36,919 bases of DNA, taken from assembly GCA_050181295.1 (NCBI GenBank), contig JBFXDI010000025.1, forward strand, positions 1 to 36,919, in the 5' to 3' direction. Source of the DNA: JBFXDI01 sp050181295 (lineage in GTDB: Bacteria; Pseudomonadota; Alphaproteobacteria; Rhizobiales; Aestuariivirgaceae). The translations under genes and the position numbers were made by a program. A model generated the notes under the pieces. It did not search any database. It had not been told where the DNA came from and saw nothing but the letters and a program-made list of their open reading frames with translations. Positions 7,458 to 15,294 of this stretch are shown here, one piece after another (the stretch's first letter is position 1; every line of letters starts with the position of its first letter).

Positions 7458-7769
7458 GACAATTCAACCCGCTTCATTGATGGATGCGCCCATCGGTCTC
7501 AGCGCCTCCGGTGCGAGTTTGCCGCGCCAACGCTCATCGGTCCTCGATTAGTCGGATTGCGGCTTCCCACCTAAAGCCGATCTTCGGGCTACAAATTTTC
7601 GCCCGGCACGTCAACGGTCCATCCCCTCTTGACCTCTTTGACGGAGTGGTCAAAAAATATTCCGAATAGTATGCTGCCTTGAACAAGATTGCGGAAGGGC
7701 CTTTGTCGCTCCTGGCACAGCTTGTCGGCCGCACGATCGATCCGCCATAGATCCGGGAAGCCAAAAGAG
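7458..7769. promoter_or_regulatory. divergent intergenic region between tetR and ridA genes
   Basis: 312 bases without a supported gene. Signals visible here: an inverted repeat TTGACC (7629-7634) / GGTCAA (7648-7653), and an adjoining palindrome TATTCCGAATA (7658-7668). Around the latter, 7651-7673 matches 16 of 23 bases of the operator-like repeat at 3962-3984. The word CAACGGTCCA (7612-7621) also occurs at 1648-1657. These are reasonable candidates for autoregulation by the TetR protein, but the AT-rich context makes chance similarity possible. Confidence 0.4.
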
Positions 7770-8162
7770 ATGCTGTTGACGCCGATCAACCCGCCCAGCG
7801 CTGCATGGCCGGGCGTTTCTCAAGGTATGATCCTGAAGGGGAATGGGATCTTCGTATCCACCGGGCATGTCGGCGTCGACGAGCAGGGGAATGTCATCGA
7901 TGCCTCACTCGAGGACCAGGTCGTTGCTCTCTTCGAAAGCCTCGGCCGCACCCTCAAAGCGGCGAGCCTGGGCTTCGAACATGTCGCGCGCATGACGACC
8001 TATGTCACGGACTTCGAATCCGAGACCGTGGATACGATCCGGCGAGTCCGTAGCCGTTATTTCAACGCGGACGCTCCGCCGGCCTCGGTGATGATCGGTG
8101 TCGCCGCCCTGTACGACCCGCGTCTGCGGGTCGAGGCAGAGATCATCGCGGTCGTGCCTTGA
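7770..8162 (+). CDS. RidA/YjgF family protein
   Basis: 130 residues from ATG 7770; an upstream in-frame ATG at 7689 would add a non-family extension. The whole length is one RidA domain: GIFVSTGHVGVDEQG, the LEDQVVALFESLGRTL helix, MTTYVTDF, then PPASVMIGVAAL and VEAEIIAV. Archetypal RidA hydrolyses reactive enamines/imines and requires an arginine (Arg105 in E. coli); the aligned position here is Ser106, so classical imine deaminase activity is unlikely. Members of this kind occur in degradation operons with various roles. The next gene starts 22 bases after its stop, so the two are probably cotranscribed, and the RidA protein may act on the oxidoreductase's product (inference). Confidence 0.88.
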   Translation: MLLTPINPPSAAWPGVSQGMILKGNGIFVSTGHVGVDEQGNVIDASLEDQVVALFESLGRTLKAASLGFEHVARMTTYVTDFESETVDTIRRVRSRYFNADAPPASVMIGVAALYDPRLRVEAEIIAVVP

Positions 8163-8184
8163 GCCTGGCCGGAAAGGGGCGCGG

Positions 8185-9792
8185 GTGAAAAACTATGACG
8201 CGGTCATAATCGGCGCCGGCCACAATGGGTTGGTGTGCGCCGCCTATCTTGCCAAGGCGGGGGTCAAGGTCTGCCTGGTCGAAAGGCAGGACTTCGTCGG
8301 CGGGGCCGCCATTTCGCGCGAGGTGTGGCCGGGCTACAAGGTATCCGTCGCATCCTACTGGATGTCGCTGCTGCAGCCGAAAATCATCCTCGACCTCGAT
8401 CTCCTCGGCCATGGGCTGGAGGTCATTTCGGTCCCGCCCTCGTTCCATCCCTTCGAGAGCGGCAAGAGCATCGTCTACTGGCCCGACCAGAACCGGATGA
8501 TCGAGGAGATCGCCCGATTTTCGGCGAGGGACGCGGAGAACTACCCGAAATTCGTTACCCATATGGACGATATCATTCCGTTCGTTCGTCGGCTGTTGTT
8601 CGAGACCCCCATCGATCCCAGCACGGGCAAGATCAAGGATATCGGAAAGGCGATCGGACTGGCGTGGCGGATGCGGGACATCGGATCGCGCGCCTACGAT
8701 CTCTGGGAGCTTCTCACCCTCAGCGCCCATGACTATCTGCGCCGATGGTTCGAGAGCGATGAGGTTCTCACGGCCTATGGCAGCTATGCCTCAGGTTCTG
8801 CGGGCGTCATAAGCCCCAGGACCCCGGGATCGGCCTATGTCCTGGCGCGACCGCTGATGCGCGACAACACCACGGCCGCCGGCGGCGGAGGGCTGGTTCG
8901 CGGCGGCATGGGATCGATCTCCGATGCGCTCTGTCGTGTCGCGACCCAACATGGCGCCGAGGTCGTGACAGGCCGTTCCGTCACCAAGGTGGACATAAAG
9001 AGCGGTCGGGCCTGCGGGGTTCACCTCGACAATGGCGACTACATCGCCTCCGACATCGTCATAGCCAACACCGGCGCCAAAGCCACCTATCTCGATCTCA
9101 TCGGCGCTGAGCACCTGAGCGAGAAGATCGTGGATCAGGTGCGGAGATACCGGACAGGCTCCATCGCCTTCAAGATCAATCTGGCCACGAACGCGCTGCC
9201 GCGCTGGACCGCATACGACAGCCGCCGCCTGAACGAACCGAATCCCGGCTCGATCACGATTGCCGAGAACACGGATGAGCTCGAGGATGCGTTCCATTCG
9301 GCGCGCAGCGGCGAAATGGCCAAGCGCCCTTACCTCTGGGTCACGACGCCAAGCGCCTTCGACGACACAGTCGCGCCGAAGGGCAAGCATGTCGTCCAGG
9401 TGATGGGTGGACATGTTCCCTACAATCTGAACGGTCGCGCGTGGAACGATGCTACACGGAAGGAGCTTCTGGACATCGTGCTCGCGCAGATCTCCCGCTA
9501 TGCGCCGGGCTTCGACAGGGAGGTGCTGCACGCGCAGATCCTCACGCCTCCGGACATCGAGAAGATGTTCGCCATGGCGGGCGGACACGTCCATCACGGG
9601 GAGATGAGCCTGGACCAGGTGTTTTCCCGCCGACCGATCCCGCACTATGCCGACTATCGGACGCCAGTCGCGGCGATGTACATGTGCGGGGCCTCCTGCC
9701 ATCCCGGAGGCGGTGTCACCGGCGTGCCGGGGCACAATGCGGCCCGGGAAATCCTGACCGACCTGGGAAAGAAGCTTCCCACCGGGGCTTGA
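8185..9792 (+). CDS. FAD-dependent oxidoreductase, phytoene-desaturase/PYROXD2-like
   Basis: 535 residues from GTG 8185, which follows GGAAAGGGG. The N-terminus has the FAD-binding beta-alpha-beta fold with GAGHNG at residues 10-15 and an acidic strand end (LVERQDFVGGAA). A long insert resembles the phytoene desaturase/amine oxidase superfamily. The C-terminus ends with PGGGVTGVPGHNAARE, the second FAD-contact motif typical of the PYROXD2 group, and the 535-residue length fits it. The preferred substrate of bacterial PYROXD2-like enzymes is largely unknown. It is paired with the RidA gene, which suggests oxidation of an amine or similar compound giving an imine-like product, but this rests only on gene order. 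Confidence 0.85.
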   Translation: MKNYDAVIIGAGHNGLVCAAYLAKAGVKVCLVERQDFVGGAAISREVWPGYKVSVASYWMSLLQPKIILDLDLLGHGLEVISVPPSFHPFESGKSIVYWPDQNRMIEEIARFSARDAENYPKFVTHMDDIIPFVRRLLFETPIDPSTGKIKDIGKAIGLAWRMRDIGSRAYDLWELLTLSAHDYLRRWFESDEVLTAYGSYASGSAGVISPRTPGSAYVLARPLMRDNTTAAGGGGLVRGGMGSISDALCRVATQHGAEVVTGRSVTKVDIKSGRACGVHLDNGDYIASDIVIANTGAKATYLDLIGAEHLSEKIVDQVRRYRTGSIAFKINLATNALPRWTAYDSRRLNEPNPGSITIAENTDELEDAFHSARSGEMAKRPYLWVTTPSAFDDTVAPKGKHVVQVMGGHVPYNLNGRAWNDATRKELLDIVLAQISRYAPGFDREVLHAQILTPPDIEKMFAMAGGHVHHGEMSLDQVFSRRPIPHYADYRTPVAAMYMCGASCHPGGGVTGVPGHNAAREILTDLGKKLPTGA

Positions 9793-9838
9793 TCCACAAT
9801 CGGGATTGGAGAGATCTCTGCCCTTGCGTCGAACGGTT

Positions 9839-9859
9839 GCGGCGAGGCGCCGCTTCTCC
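9839..9859 (+). terminator. weak hairpin after the oxidoreductase gene
   Basis: Six-base inverted repeat GCGGCG (9839-9844) / CGCCGC (9848-9853) with a three-base loop, followed by TTCTCC. It lies 47 bases after the stop at 9792. The pyrimidine tail is short, so termination is only possible. The rest of the 9793-9985 gap shows no gene and presumably holds the promoter of the next one. Confidence 0.3.
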
Positions 9860-9985
9860 CACAGCCTTGGAAAGGACGGGGCCGCTTCCCATTCACATCC
9901 TCTGTTCGTTCTGGCTGAAGCTTCGCAATGTCCGTAAGGGAATGCCGGACGCGGGATTCATCGGACGGCCAGCGGGAACTTGTAA

Positions 9986-10876
9986 ATGCCGGGCAGTGAA
10001 AGGTCGCCTCTACCCAATGTGCGGAGACGGGCGCTCATCGCGCTTCTGGCCGGAGGGGTGGCCATCGGATGCTCCCCTCTCTTCGTCCGCTTCTCCGAAG
10101 TCGGCCCGATGGGCACGGCCTTCTGGCGGCTCTTTCTGGCGTTGCTGCCGCTTCTAGTCTTCTCGAGCCTCAGGGCGGCGCGCGGCAGCGGAACTCCCCG
10201 CTCGTTCAGCGATCACCTCAAGGTCATGCTGCCCGGTCTCTTTCTGGCCGCCGACCTCGTGGCCTGGCACATCGCCCTGCACAAGACGTCAGTCGCCAAC
10301 GCGACGCTCATCTCGAACCTGGCTCCAATCTTCGTGACGCTGTTCAACTGGCTGCTGCTCGACCAGCGGATCAGCAAGCCCTTCCTGCTGGGCCTTTGCA
10401 TCACCACACTCGGGACGTTGAGTCTGGTCGGAGGACCATCGGCCCTGGACAAGGGTCATATCGAGGGGGACGGCGTTGCGCTGCTCGCGGGGCTCGCCTA
10501 TGCGGGCTACATCCTGCTGGTCGGGTGGGTTCGGCAGAGCTTTTCGACAAACAGCGTGATGATCTGGAGCACCGGATCCGCCGCGCTCTTCACATTGCCG
10601 GTCGCGCTCATGTTCGAGGGGTCTCTCTTCCCGCTGACAATGGCCGGGTGGCTGACCGTCGTCGGCCTTGCCTGGGTGAGCCATGTCGGAGGGCAGGGCT
10701 GCATAGCCTTCGCGCTGGCGGCGCTTCCGACGTCCTTCTCGTCGCTCACCCTTCTGATCCAGCCGGTCGTGGCCGGCATCCTTGCCTGGATGTTTCTGGG
10801 GGAAGCGCTGACAGCCTATCAGTTTGTCGGCGGCATGATGGTGTTGACCGGCATCCTCATCGCCCGCAAAGGCTAG
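9986..10876 (+). CDS. DMT-superfamily (EamA) transporter
   Basis: 296 residues with about ten hydrophobic segments in two EamA repeats. The first repeat contains IGCSPLFVRFSEVGPMGTAFWR and NATLISNLAPIFVTLFNWLLL; the second contains PTSFSSLTLLIQPVVAGILAW and ends with FVGGMMVLTGILIARKG. This is the standard layout of drug/metabolite transporters in the inner membrane, which usually export amino acids or small metabolites. The start is ATG 9986 with GGGA upstream. It runs in the same direction as the catabolic genes but is 193 bases away, so joint transcription is uncertain. Its stop is five bases before the tRNA on the other strand. Confidence 0.9.
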   Translation: MPGSERSPLPNVRRRALIALLAGGVAIGCSPLFVRFSEVGPMGTAFWRLFLALLPLLVFSSLRAARGSGTPRSFSDHLKVMLPGLFLAADLVAWHIALHKTSVANATLISNLAPIFVTLFNWLLLDQRISKPFLLGLCITTLGTLSLVGGPSALDKGHIEGDGVALLAGLAYAGYILLVGWVRQSFSTNSVMIWSTGSAALFTLPVALMFEGSLFPLTMAGWLTVVGLAWVSHVGGQGCIAFALAALPTSFSSLTLLIQPVVAGILAWMFLGEALTAYQFVGGMMVLTGILIARKG

Positions 10877-10881
10877 CCGGA

Positions 10882-10958
10882 TGGTGACCCCGACAGGATT
10901 TGAACCTGTGACCCTCAGATTAGGAATCTGATGCTCTATCCAACTGAGCTACGGGGCC
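10882..10958 (-). tRNA. tRNA-Arg (CCT anticodon)
   Basis: Reverse complement gives a complete cloverleaf: acceptor GGCCCCG pairing with CGGGGTC (one G-U), D arm GCTCAGTTGGATAGAGC, anticodon stem TCAGA/TCTGA with loop TTCCTAA (anticodon CCT), T arm CAGG/CCTG with loop TTCAAAT, and an encoded CCA end at 10884-10882. It reads AGG codons. It is adjacent to no integrase or repeat of its own end, so I see no sign of an integrated element. Confidence 0.97.
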
Positions 10959-11011
10959 CTGGCGCCGACTTATAGCCGCTTCGGGCCGACGCAGGAACCC
11001 GAGGCGGCCGC

Positions 11012-11039
11012 AAAAAGCCCGGCCGCGAAGGCCGGGCTT
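11012..11039 (-). terminator. Rho-independent terminator of carD
   Basis: Ten-base perfect stem AAGCCCGGCC (11015-11024) / GGCCGGGCTT (11030-11039) with a five-base loop. On the minus strand the stem is followed by a T-run (complement of A 11012-11016). It lies 35 bases after the carD stop and before the tRNA gene. Confidence 0.88.
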
Positions 11040-11073
11040 GCATGCATCGCCGAAGTCTCAGTGAGCGCTCGCC

Positions 11074-11652
11074 TCAGGCGGCCTTCTCGGTCGCCTCCTC
11101 AGCCGCCTTTTCGGTGCGGCGCGAGGACTTCTCGAGCACCTGCTCGATCTCGGTCACGGCCATGGAGTCCGTCACCTTGCGGACCGCCGCCACCTCGCGG
11201 GCCAGCCGGTCGAGCGCCGCCTCGTAGAGCTGCCGCTCGGAATAGGACTGTTCGGGCTGCCTGTCGGAGCGGAAAAGATCGCGCACCACCTCGGCCACCG
11301 CGATGATGTCGCCGGAGTTGATCTTGGCCTCGTATTCCTGTGCCCGCCTCGACCACATGGTGCGCTTCACGCGCGCCCGGCCCCGCAAGACCTTGAGGGA
11401 ATCCTCGATCCTGGCCTTGTCGGAAAGCTTGCGCATGCCGACCGACTCGCTCTTGCCCGTGGGGACGCGCAGGCGCATGCGCTCCTTCTCGAAGTCGATC
11501 ACGTAAAGCTCAAGCGTCATGCCCGCGATCTCCTGCTCCTCGACGTCGACAATCTTGCCGACTCCGTGCGCCGGATAGACCACGAATTCGTTCGTCTTGA
11601 ACTTCAGCTTCTTCACGGGCACCTTCTTCTGCGTCTGCTTCTGCGCTGCCAT
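11074..11652 (-). CDS. carD: CarD family transcriptional regulator
   Basis: 192 residues, ATG 11652 with TAGGA four to five bases upstream. Residues about 18-75 form the CarD/TRCF RNA-polymerase-interacting domain (FKTNEFVVYPAHGVGKIVDVEEQEIAG...LYVIDFEKERMRLRVP). The following helical part (MWSRRAQEYEAKINSGD, VVRDLFRSD, SERQLYEAALDRLAREVA) is the DNA-binding domain that stabilises the open promoter complex. The C-terminal tail is rich in Ala, Glu and Lys. CarD contacts the RNA polymerase beta subunit and acts on stable RNA and stress-related promoters; it is usually a single housekeeping gene. It has its own terminator (11012-11039) and a long upstream region. Confidence in family and role is high. 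Confidence 0.95.
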   Translation of the reverse strand: MAAQKQTQKKVPVKKLKFKTNEFVVYPAHGVGKIVDVEEQEIAGMTLELYVIDFEKERMRLRVPTGKSESVGMRKLSDKARIEDSLKVLRGRARVKRTMWSRRAQEYEAKINSGDIIAVAEVVRDLFRSDRQPEQSYSERQLYEAALDRLAREVAAVRKVTDSMAVTEIEQVLEKSSRRTEKAAEEATEKAA

Positions 11653-12037
11653 GGTTCCTAAAACCTCGCCAGTCCGATCCAGTTTCGTCCAGCCGAAAAA
11701 GTCAAAAAATCACGTCCAAGGAGCCCGCGGATACTTCTACGACGCTCCCCTGATATTCCGTGATCTTAACGGATTCCGTCACAACCAAGCAGTCTTTCGG
11801 CTCTGCTTCGTCTTTACTTGGCTGTAGGCGGCGAAAAAATCCGAGCTCTTGGCCGCTCGGCAGACCTCTCGGACAGTTGTCGCTACATGGTCATGAAGAT
11901 AGCACAATTTACCCGAAAGTTAAAGGGGCATGTGGGCGTCAAGCCGCCGCACATCCGAAAAAACCTTTTCCGTACGCAGGGTTGGTTAACACCGGCGCCG
12001 CGCCGGCCCTGTTTGCTCACATAGCGAAAGGGCTGGA
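11653..12037. other. 385-base non-coding stretch upstream of carD
   Basis: No reading frame here has family features or a good ribosome site. The stretch must contain the minus-strand carD promoter, which I cannot place confidently. A GC-rich inverted repeat CCGGCG/CGCCGG near 11992-12006 lies just downstream (minus sense) of the membrane-protein gene ending at 12038 but has no T-run. An A/T-rich spot near 11957-11971 could form a weak hairpin. A small RNA cannot be excluded. Confidence 0.4.
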
Positions 12038-12493
12038 CTACAGATAGGCGATGCTGCGCCCGGCGAGAAGAACCCCGGTCCACACCCCGAGCGAGATCAT
12101 GGCATGCGTTCCCGCGCCGGCCGGAAATCCGGCAGAAGCCGGCCTTCGAAAGTAGTAGATCGCGAGGTTCAGGAGACCGGTCAGGATGAGCCCCATCTTG
12201 ACCAGAAAGGCCGGATTGCGCCCGAGCGCCGTCGCCTCGGCGGAAAAGAGCACCGGACCGGTCGCCAGGAGCAGCAGGATGCCGACGGCCGCCACCGGGA
12301 GGGCCGTTCCCGCCGCCCCTGCGGCTTCCGCATAGCGGCCCCGCAGCACAAGCAGGTCGAAGACCGCGATCGCGCCCACAAGCAGCGCGGCGCCCAGCAC
12401 GTGCCCCAGGTTCGCGAGCGGATAGAGCCAAACCGAAGCCCGCGCCTCGCGCGCGAAGGCCGAACTCTCGATCAAGGACAGGAGATCGGCCAT
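12038..12493 (-). CDS. small integral membrane protein (DUF6644-like)
   Basis: 151 residues, ATG 12493, starting six bases after the stop of the DUF6152-like gene, so the pair is an operon. Four hydrophobic segments are visible: LYPLANLGHVLGAALLVGAIAVFDLLVL, the LPVAAVGILLLLATGPVLFSAEA region, FLVKMGLILTGLLNLAIYYF, and AMISLGVWTGVLLAGRSIAYL. Small polytopic proteins of this type are commonly found beside DUF6152 proteins; no biochemical role is known to me. Histidine in the first membrane segment (GHVLG) and LYPLANLGH might be ligands, but that is speculation. Confidence 0.75.
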   Translation of the reverse strand: MADLLSLIESSAFAREARASVWLYPLANLGHVLGAALLVGAIAVFDLLVLRGRYAEAAGAAGTALPVAAVGILLLLATGPVLFSAEATALGRNPAFLVKMGLILTGLLNLAIYYFRRPASAGFPAGAGTHAMISLGVWTGVLLAGRSIAYL

Positions 12494-12499
12494 TGGGCT

Positions 12500-12850
12500 T
12501 CAGCGCAGCTCGACGGTGTTGCCGGCGACGGTGATGCGCTCGGCCCGCATCTCGTGCTCGTTCCGGGTCGACGGATAGCCCTCAACCGAGACTTCGGTTC
12601 CGGCCTTCAGCATGTCGGCGGTCAGCCCGCGCCGCTCCATCCGCGAAATGGGGGCAAGGGTGATCTCCCAGGTCGCTCCCTCGTATGGCAGCATGATATG
12701 GGCATGAGGATTCTGCCACATGACCTCCCCAATAGCCGCCGTGATGGTGAACTTGCGGGCGGAATCATAGCTTCCCCAGCCGTGATGAGCCTGGGTGGCA
12801 GCCGCAGTGCTCGCAAGGAGCAATGCCGCCATTGCGAGAACCCGGCGCAT
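12500..12850 (-). CDS. secreted DUF6152-like protein
   Basis: 116 residues from ATG 12850, with CAGGAG upstream; a longer frame from 12916 is less likely because the signal peptide then starts late. Residues 1-20 (MRRVLAMAALLLASTAAATQ) form a signal peptide. The mature part begins AHHGWGSYD, carries WQNPHAHIML and ends VEGYPSTRNEHEMRAERITVAG, the pattern of the DUF6152 family of about 120-residue periplasmic proteins. The conserved histidines (HH, HAH) suggest metal contact, but the function is unknown. Its downstream partner is the membrane protein at 12038-12493. Confidence 0.82.
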   Translation of the reverse strand: MRRVLAMAALLLASTAAATQAHHGWGSYDSARKFTITAAIGEVMWQNPHAHIMLPYEGATWEITLAPISRMERRGLTADMLKAGTEVSVEGYPSTRNEHEMRAERITVAGNTVELR

Positions 12851-13070
12851 GGCTTCTTCTCCTGTCGATCGTTTCGGGCTGCAGGATGAGGCGGCACGAG
12901 CCTGCGGCGCAAGCACAAGACGAGGGAGTCACCGCATTGTGAGATTCCTGCCGAAATGTCCTTCGAGGCGCCGCAACTCGGCGCCGCCCTCGCGAAGGTC
13001 CGTGACGGCGGTGTATGATGCCTAGCAGCCCACCCCATCGAACCAGCACCTCTTCAAGGATCCTTCCGTC

Positions 13071-13475
13071 TTGCAGTTTGCCGTTCCGCATCTTTCCCGT
13101 TTCGCATTCGCACTCACGCTGCTGGCACCGACCTTCGCCGGGGCCGCGGATCTTTCCTCGCTTGCGGGCTCGGAATGGGGCTTCGGCGATGGTGATCCGC
13201 GCATGGTGCAGTTCCGATCCGCGGGCAAGCTCGCAGGACATGGCGGCTGCAACCGCTTCTTCGGAACCTACAGGCAGTACGATGGCGGCAAGCTCGCCAT
13301 AGGTCCGCTCGGAGCGACGCGCATGGCCTGCGCCGGAGAGGTCATGGAAAGGGAGCAGGCCTTCTTCGCGCTCCTCGAGAGAACGGCGCGGGCGGAGGCG
13401 AGCCACCTGGTGCTTAAACTCCTCGACGCCGAGGGCAAGGAACTCGCCGTGCTCAAGCGGCGCGACTTCGACTGA
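13071..13475 (+). CDS. META-domain (HslJ-like) secreted protein
   Basis: 134 residues from a TTG at 13071, with AAGGA ten bases upstream; no better start is seen, and this one places a signal peptide (SRFAFALTLLAPTFAGAAD) at the N-terminus. The mature part is one META domain: LAGSEWGFG, GHGGCNRFFGTYRQYDGGKLAIGPLGATRMAC, EREQAFFALLE, then LKLLDAEGKELAVL. HslJ-type proteins are linked to heat and novobiocin resistance in E. coli, with unclear mechanism. It is probably periplasmic. The next gene begins 11 bases after its stop, so the two likely form an operon. Confidence 0.85.
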   Translation: MQFAVPHLSRFAFALTLLAPTFAGAADLSSLAGSEWGFGDGDPRMVQFRSAGKLAGHGGCNRFFGTYRQYDGGKLAIGPLGATRMACAGEVMEREQAFFALLERTARAEASHLVLKLLDAEGKELAVLKRRDFD

Positions 13476-13486
13476 GGAATCCAAAC

Positions 13487-14458
13487 ATGGACTATGTGAA
13501 GCTCGGAAAGAGCGGACTTACGGTCTCCCGCATCTGCCTCGGCTGCATGAGCTACGGCACGCCAGACTGGCGCCCCTGGGTGCTGGACGAGAAGGCGGCG
13601 AAACCCTTCTTCAAGCGCGCGCTCGAGGCCGGCATCAATTTCTTCGATACGGCGGACATCTATTCGATCGGCGCCTCGGAAGAGGTGACCGGCAAGCACC
13701 TGAAGGCGATGGCGCGGCGGGAGGACGTGGTGATCGCGACCAAGGTGGGGCTGATGATGCACGAGAGCCCCAACGCCACGGGCCTGTCGCGCAAGCATAT
13801 CCTCGAGTCGATCGATGCCTCGCTGAAGCGCCTCAAGACGGACTACGTCGATCTCTACCAGATCCACCGGCTCGACCGCTCGACACCCATGGAGGAGATC
13901 GCGGAAGCCCTGGACGAGGTCGTTCGATCCGGCAAGGCGCTCTATATCGGTGCCTCCTCCATGTGGGCGTGGGAGTTCGCGAAGCTGTTGGGCATCCAGG
14001 AACGCAACGGCTTTGCCCGCTTCGCCTCGATGCAGAACCACTATAACCTCCTCTACCGCGAAGAAGAGCGCGAGATGATGCCGCTCTGCCAGTCGGAGGG
14101 GGTGGGTATCATCCCCTGGAGCCCGCTCGCACGCGGCCGCCTCACTAAGCCTGAGGATGCCAAGGCGACGACGCGCGAAGGCTCCGACGATTTCCAGAAA
14201 CGGCTTTACGGGATGGCACAGGAGCGCAAGATCGTGACGCGTGTCCGCAAGGCGGCCGAGAACCTCAAGGTCTCGCAGGCGCAGGTGGCGCTCGCCTGGC
14301 ACCTCCACAAACCCTGGGTCACGGCGCCGATCGTGGGCGCGACCAGGATCGGGCAGCTCGAGGACGCCATCGCCGCCGCCTCGCTGAAGCTCGATCCGCG
14401 CCTTATCGAATCCCTCGAGCGCGACTACGCTCCACGGCCCGTCGCCGGGATCTCCTAG
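13487..14458 (+). CDS. aldo/keto reductase
   Basis: 323 residues; ATG 13487 follows GAGGAA that overlaps the stop of the upstream gene. The (beta/alpha)8 aldo/keto reductase signature and catalytic tetrad are present: Asp54 and Tyr59 in FFDTADIYS, Lys86 in IATKVG and His127 in YQIHRLD. GKALYIGASSMWAW, IIPWSPLARGRLT and the late APIVGATRIGQLEDA (cofactor-binding) match YajO/YhdN-like members. It should reduce aldehydes or ketones with NADPH in the cytosol. The physiological substrate is unknown. Translation is probably linked to the META-domain gene upstream. Confidence 0.93.
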   Translation: MDYVKLGKSGLTVSRICLGCMSYGTPDWRPWVLDEKAAKPFFKRALEAGINFFDTADIYSIGASEEVTGKHLKAMARREDVVIATKVGLMMHESPNATGLSRKHILESIDASLKRLKTDYVDLYQIHRLDRSTPMEEIAEALDEVVRSGKALYIGASSMWAWEFAKLLGIQERNGFARFASMQNHYNLLYREEEREMMPLCQSEGVGIIPWSPLARGRLTKPEDAKATTREGSDDFQKRLYGMAQERKIVTRVRKAAENLKVSQAQVALAWHLHKPWVTAPIVGATRIGQLEDAIAAASLKLDPRLIESLERDYAPRPVAGIS

Positions 14459-14542
14459 TCGTCTCTCCGATGCTGCAGGGGATTGCAGTGCGGCCGCGCC
14501 TCAGCCAAACATGCCCGCGCCGTGATTCCTGGGAGGAGAGCC

Positions 14543-15169
14543 ATGTATACCCTACACACAAGCGCGGGCAGCGGCGGGTTTGCTGTTCACGCGGTGCTTG
14601 CGGAGGCAGGCGAGGACTGCCGCATCGTCCATGTCGACACGAAAAAGAACGAGCAGCGGAAGAAGTCCTTCCTGAAGCTCAACCCGATGGCGCAGGTGCC
14701 GGTCCTGACGCTGCCCGATGGAACCGTGATGACCGAGTCGGCCGCCATGGTGATCCATCTCGCCGACATGCTGGCCGGTGGCAAGCTCGCGCCGAAGCCA
14801 GGCTCGGCCAAGCGAGCCACCTATCTGCGCTGGCTGACCTTCATGGCGGTCAATCCGTATACGGCCGACCTGCGCTATTTCTATTCAGACCGCTATACGA
14901 CCGATCCAGGCGGCGCAGAGGCCGTCAAGGCTGCAGCGCTCCGGGACATGGAGGACCAGTTCGCGATTCTCGACAAGGCAGTCGGGCAGGGCATGTATCT
15001 CCTCGGAAACAGTTTTAGCGCTGCCGATCCCTACCTGCTCATGCTCTGCACCTGGCATCCCGACCCGGCAAAGCTTCTCGCGCAGCGCAAGAACCTGGGA
15101 CGGCTCTGCCAGCGCGTGAAGGCGCGCAAGGCCATCGCCCCGCTCAACGAGTTCCACAAGCTCTGGTGA
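14543..15169 (+). CDS. glutathione S-transferase family protein
   Basis: 208 residues from ATG 14543, preceded by GGGAGGAG; an earlier in-frame ATG lacks such a site. The thioredoxin-like N-terminal domain (MYTLHTSAGSGGFAVHAVLAEAG, FLKLNPMAQVPVLTLPDGTVMTESAAMVIHLAD) contains the cis-proline and the ES motif that binds the glutathione gamma-glutamyl group. The helical C-terminal domain has FSAADPYLLMLCTWHP, the usual N-capping/hydrophobic staple. The early serine residues (TSAGSGG) could be the catalytic residue. Likely a cytosolic detoxification or conjugating enzyme with unknown substrate. Confidence 0.9.
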   Translation: MYTLHTSAGSGGFAVHAVLAEAGEDCRIVHVDTKKNEQRKKSFLKLNPMAQVPVLTLPDGTVMTESAAMVIHLADMLAGGKLAPKPGSAKRATYLRWLTFMAVNPYTADLRYFYSDRYTTDPGGAEAVKAAALRDMEDQFAILDKAVGQGMYLLGNSFSAADPYLLMLCTWHPDPAKLLAQRKNLGRLCQRVKARKAIAPLNEFHKLW

Positions 15170-15294
15170 CGATCCGAAGTCGTGTCATCGCCACCATCTG
15201 ACGCATTGGCGCTTTATTCCCGCAGACAAACCCACTAGCCTGCCGCTTCCGGCTTGGGAGGGCCGGGCAGTCAGTCATTCGGGAGGACGTCAAA

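Noticed and set aside
10882..10958. tRNA-Arg as an attachment site of an integrated element
   Set aside because: No integrase, no repeat of the tRNA end and no phage or plasmid-like genes nearby; the flanks are ordinary chromosomal genes.
11992..12006. CCGGCG/CGCCGG repeat as a terminator for the small membrane-protein gene
   Set aside because: No T-run follows in the proper direction and such GC palindromes are expected by chance in this DNA.
15170..15294. Riboswitch or promoter upstream of the amino acid binding-protein gene
   Set aside because: The 125 bases show no conserved riboswitch pattern and only poor -35/-10 matches (TTGGCG at 15206 without a proper partner).
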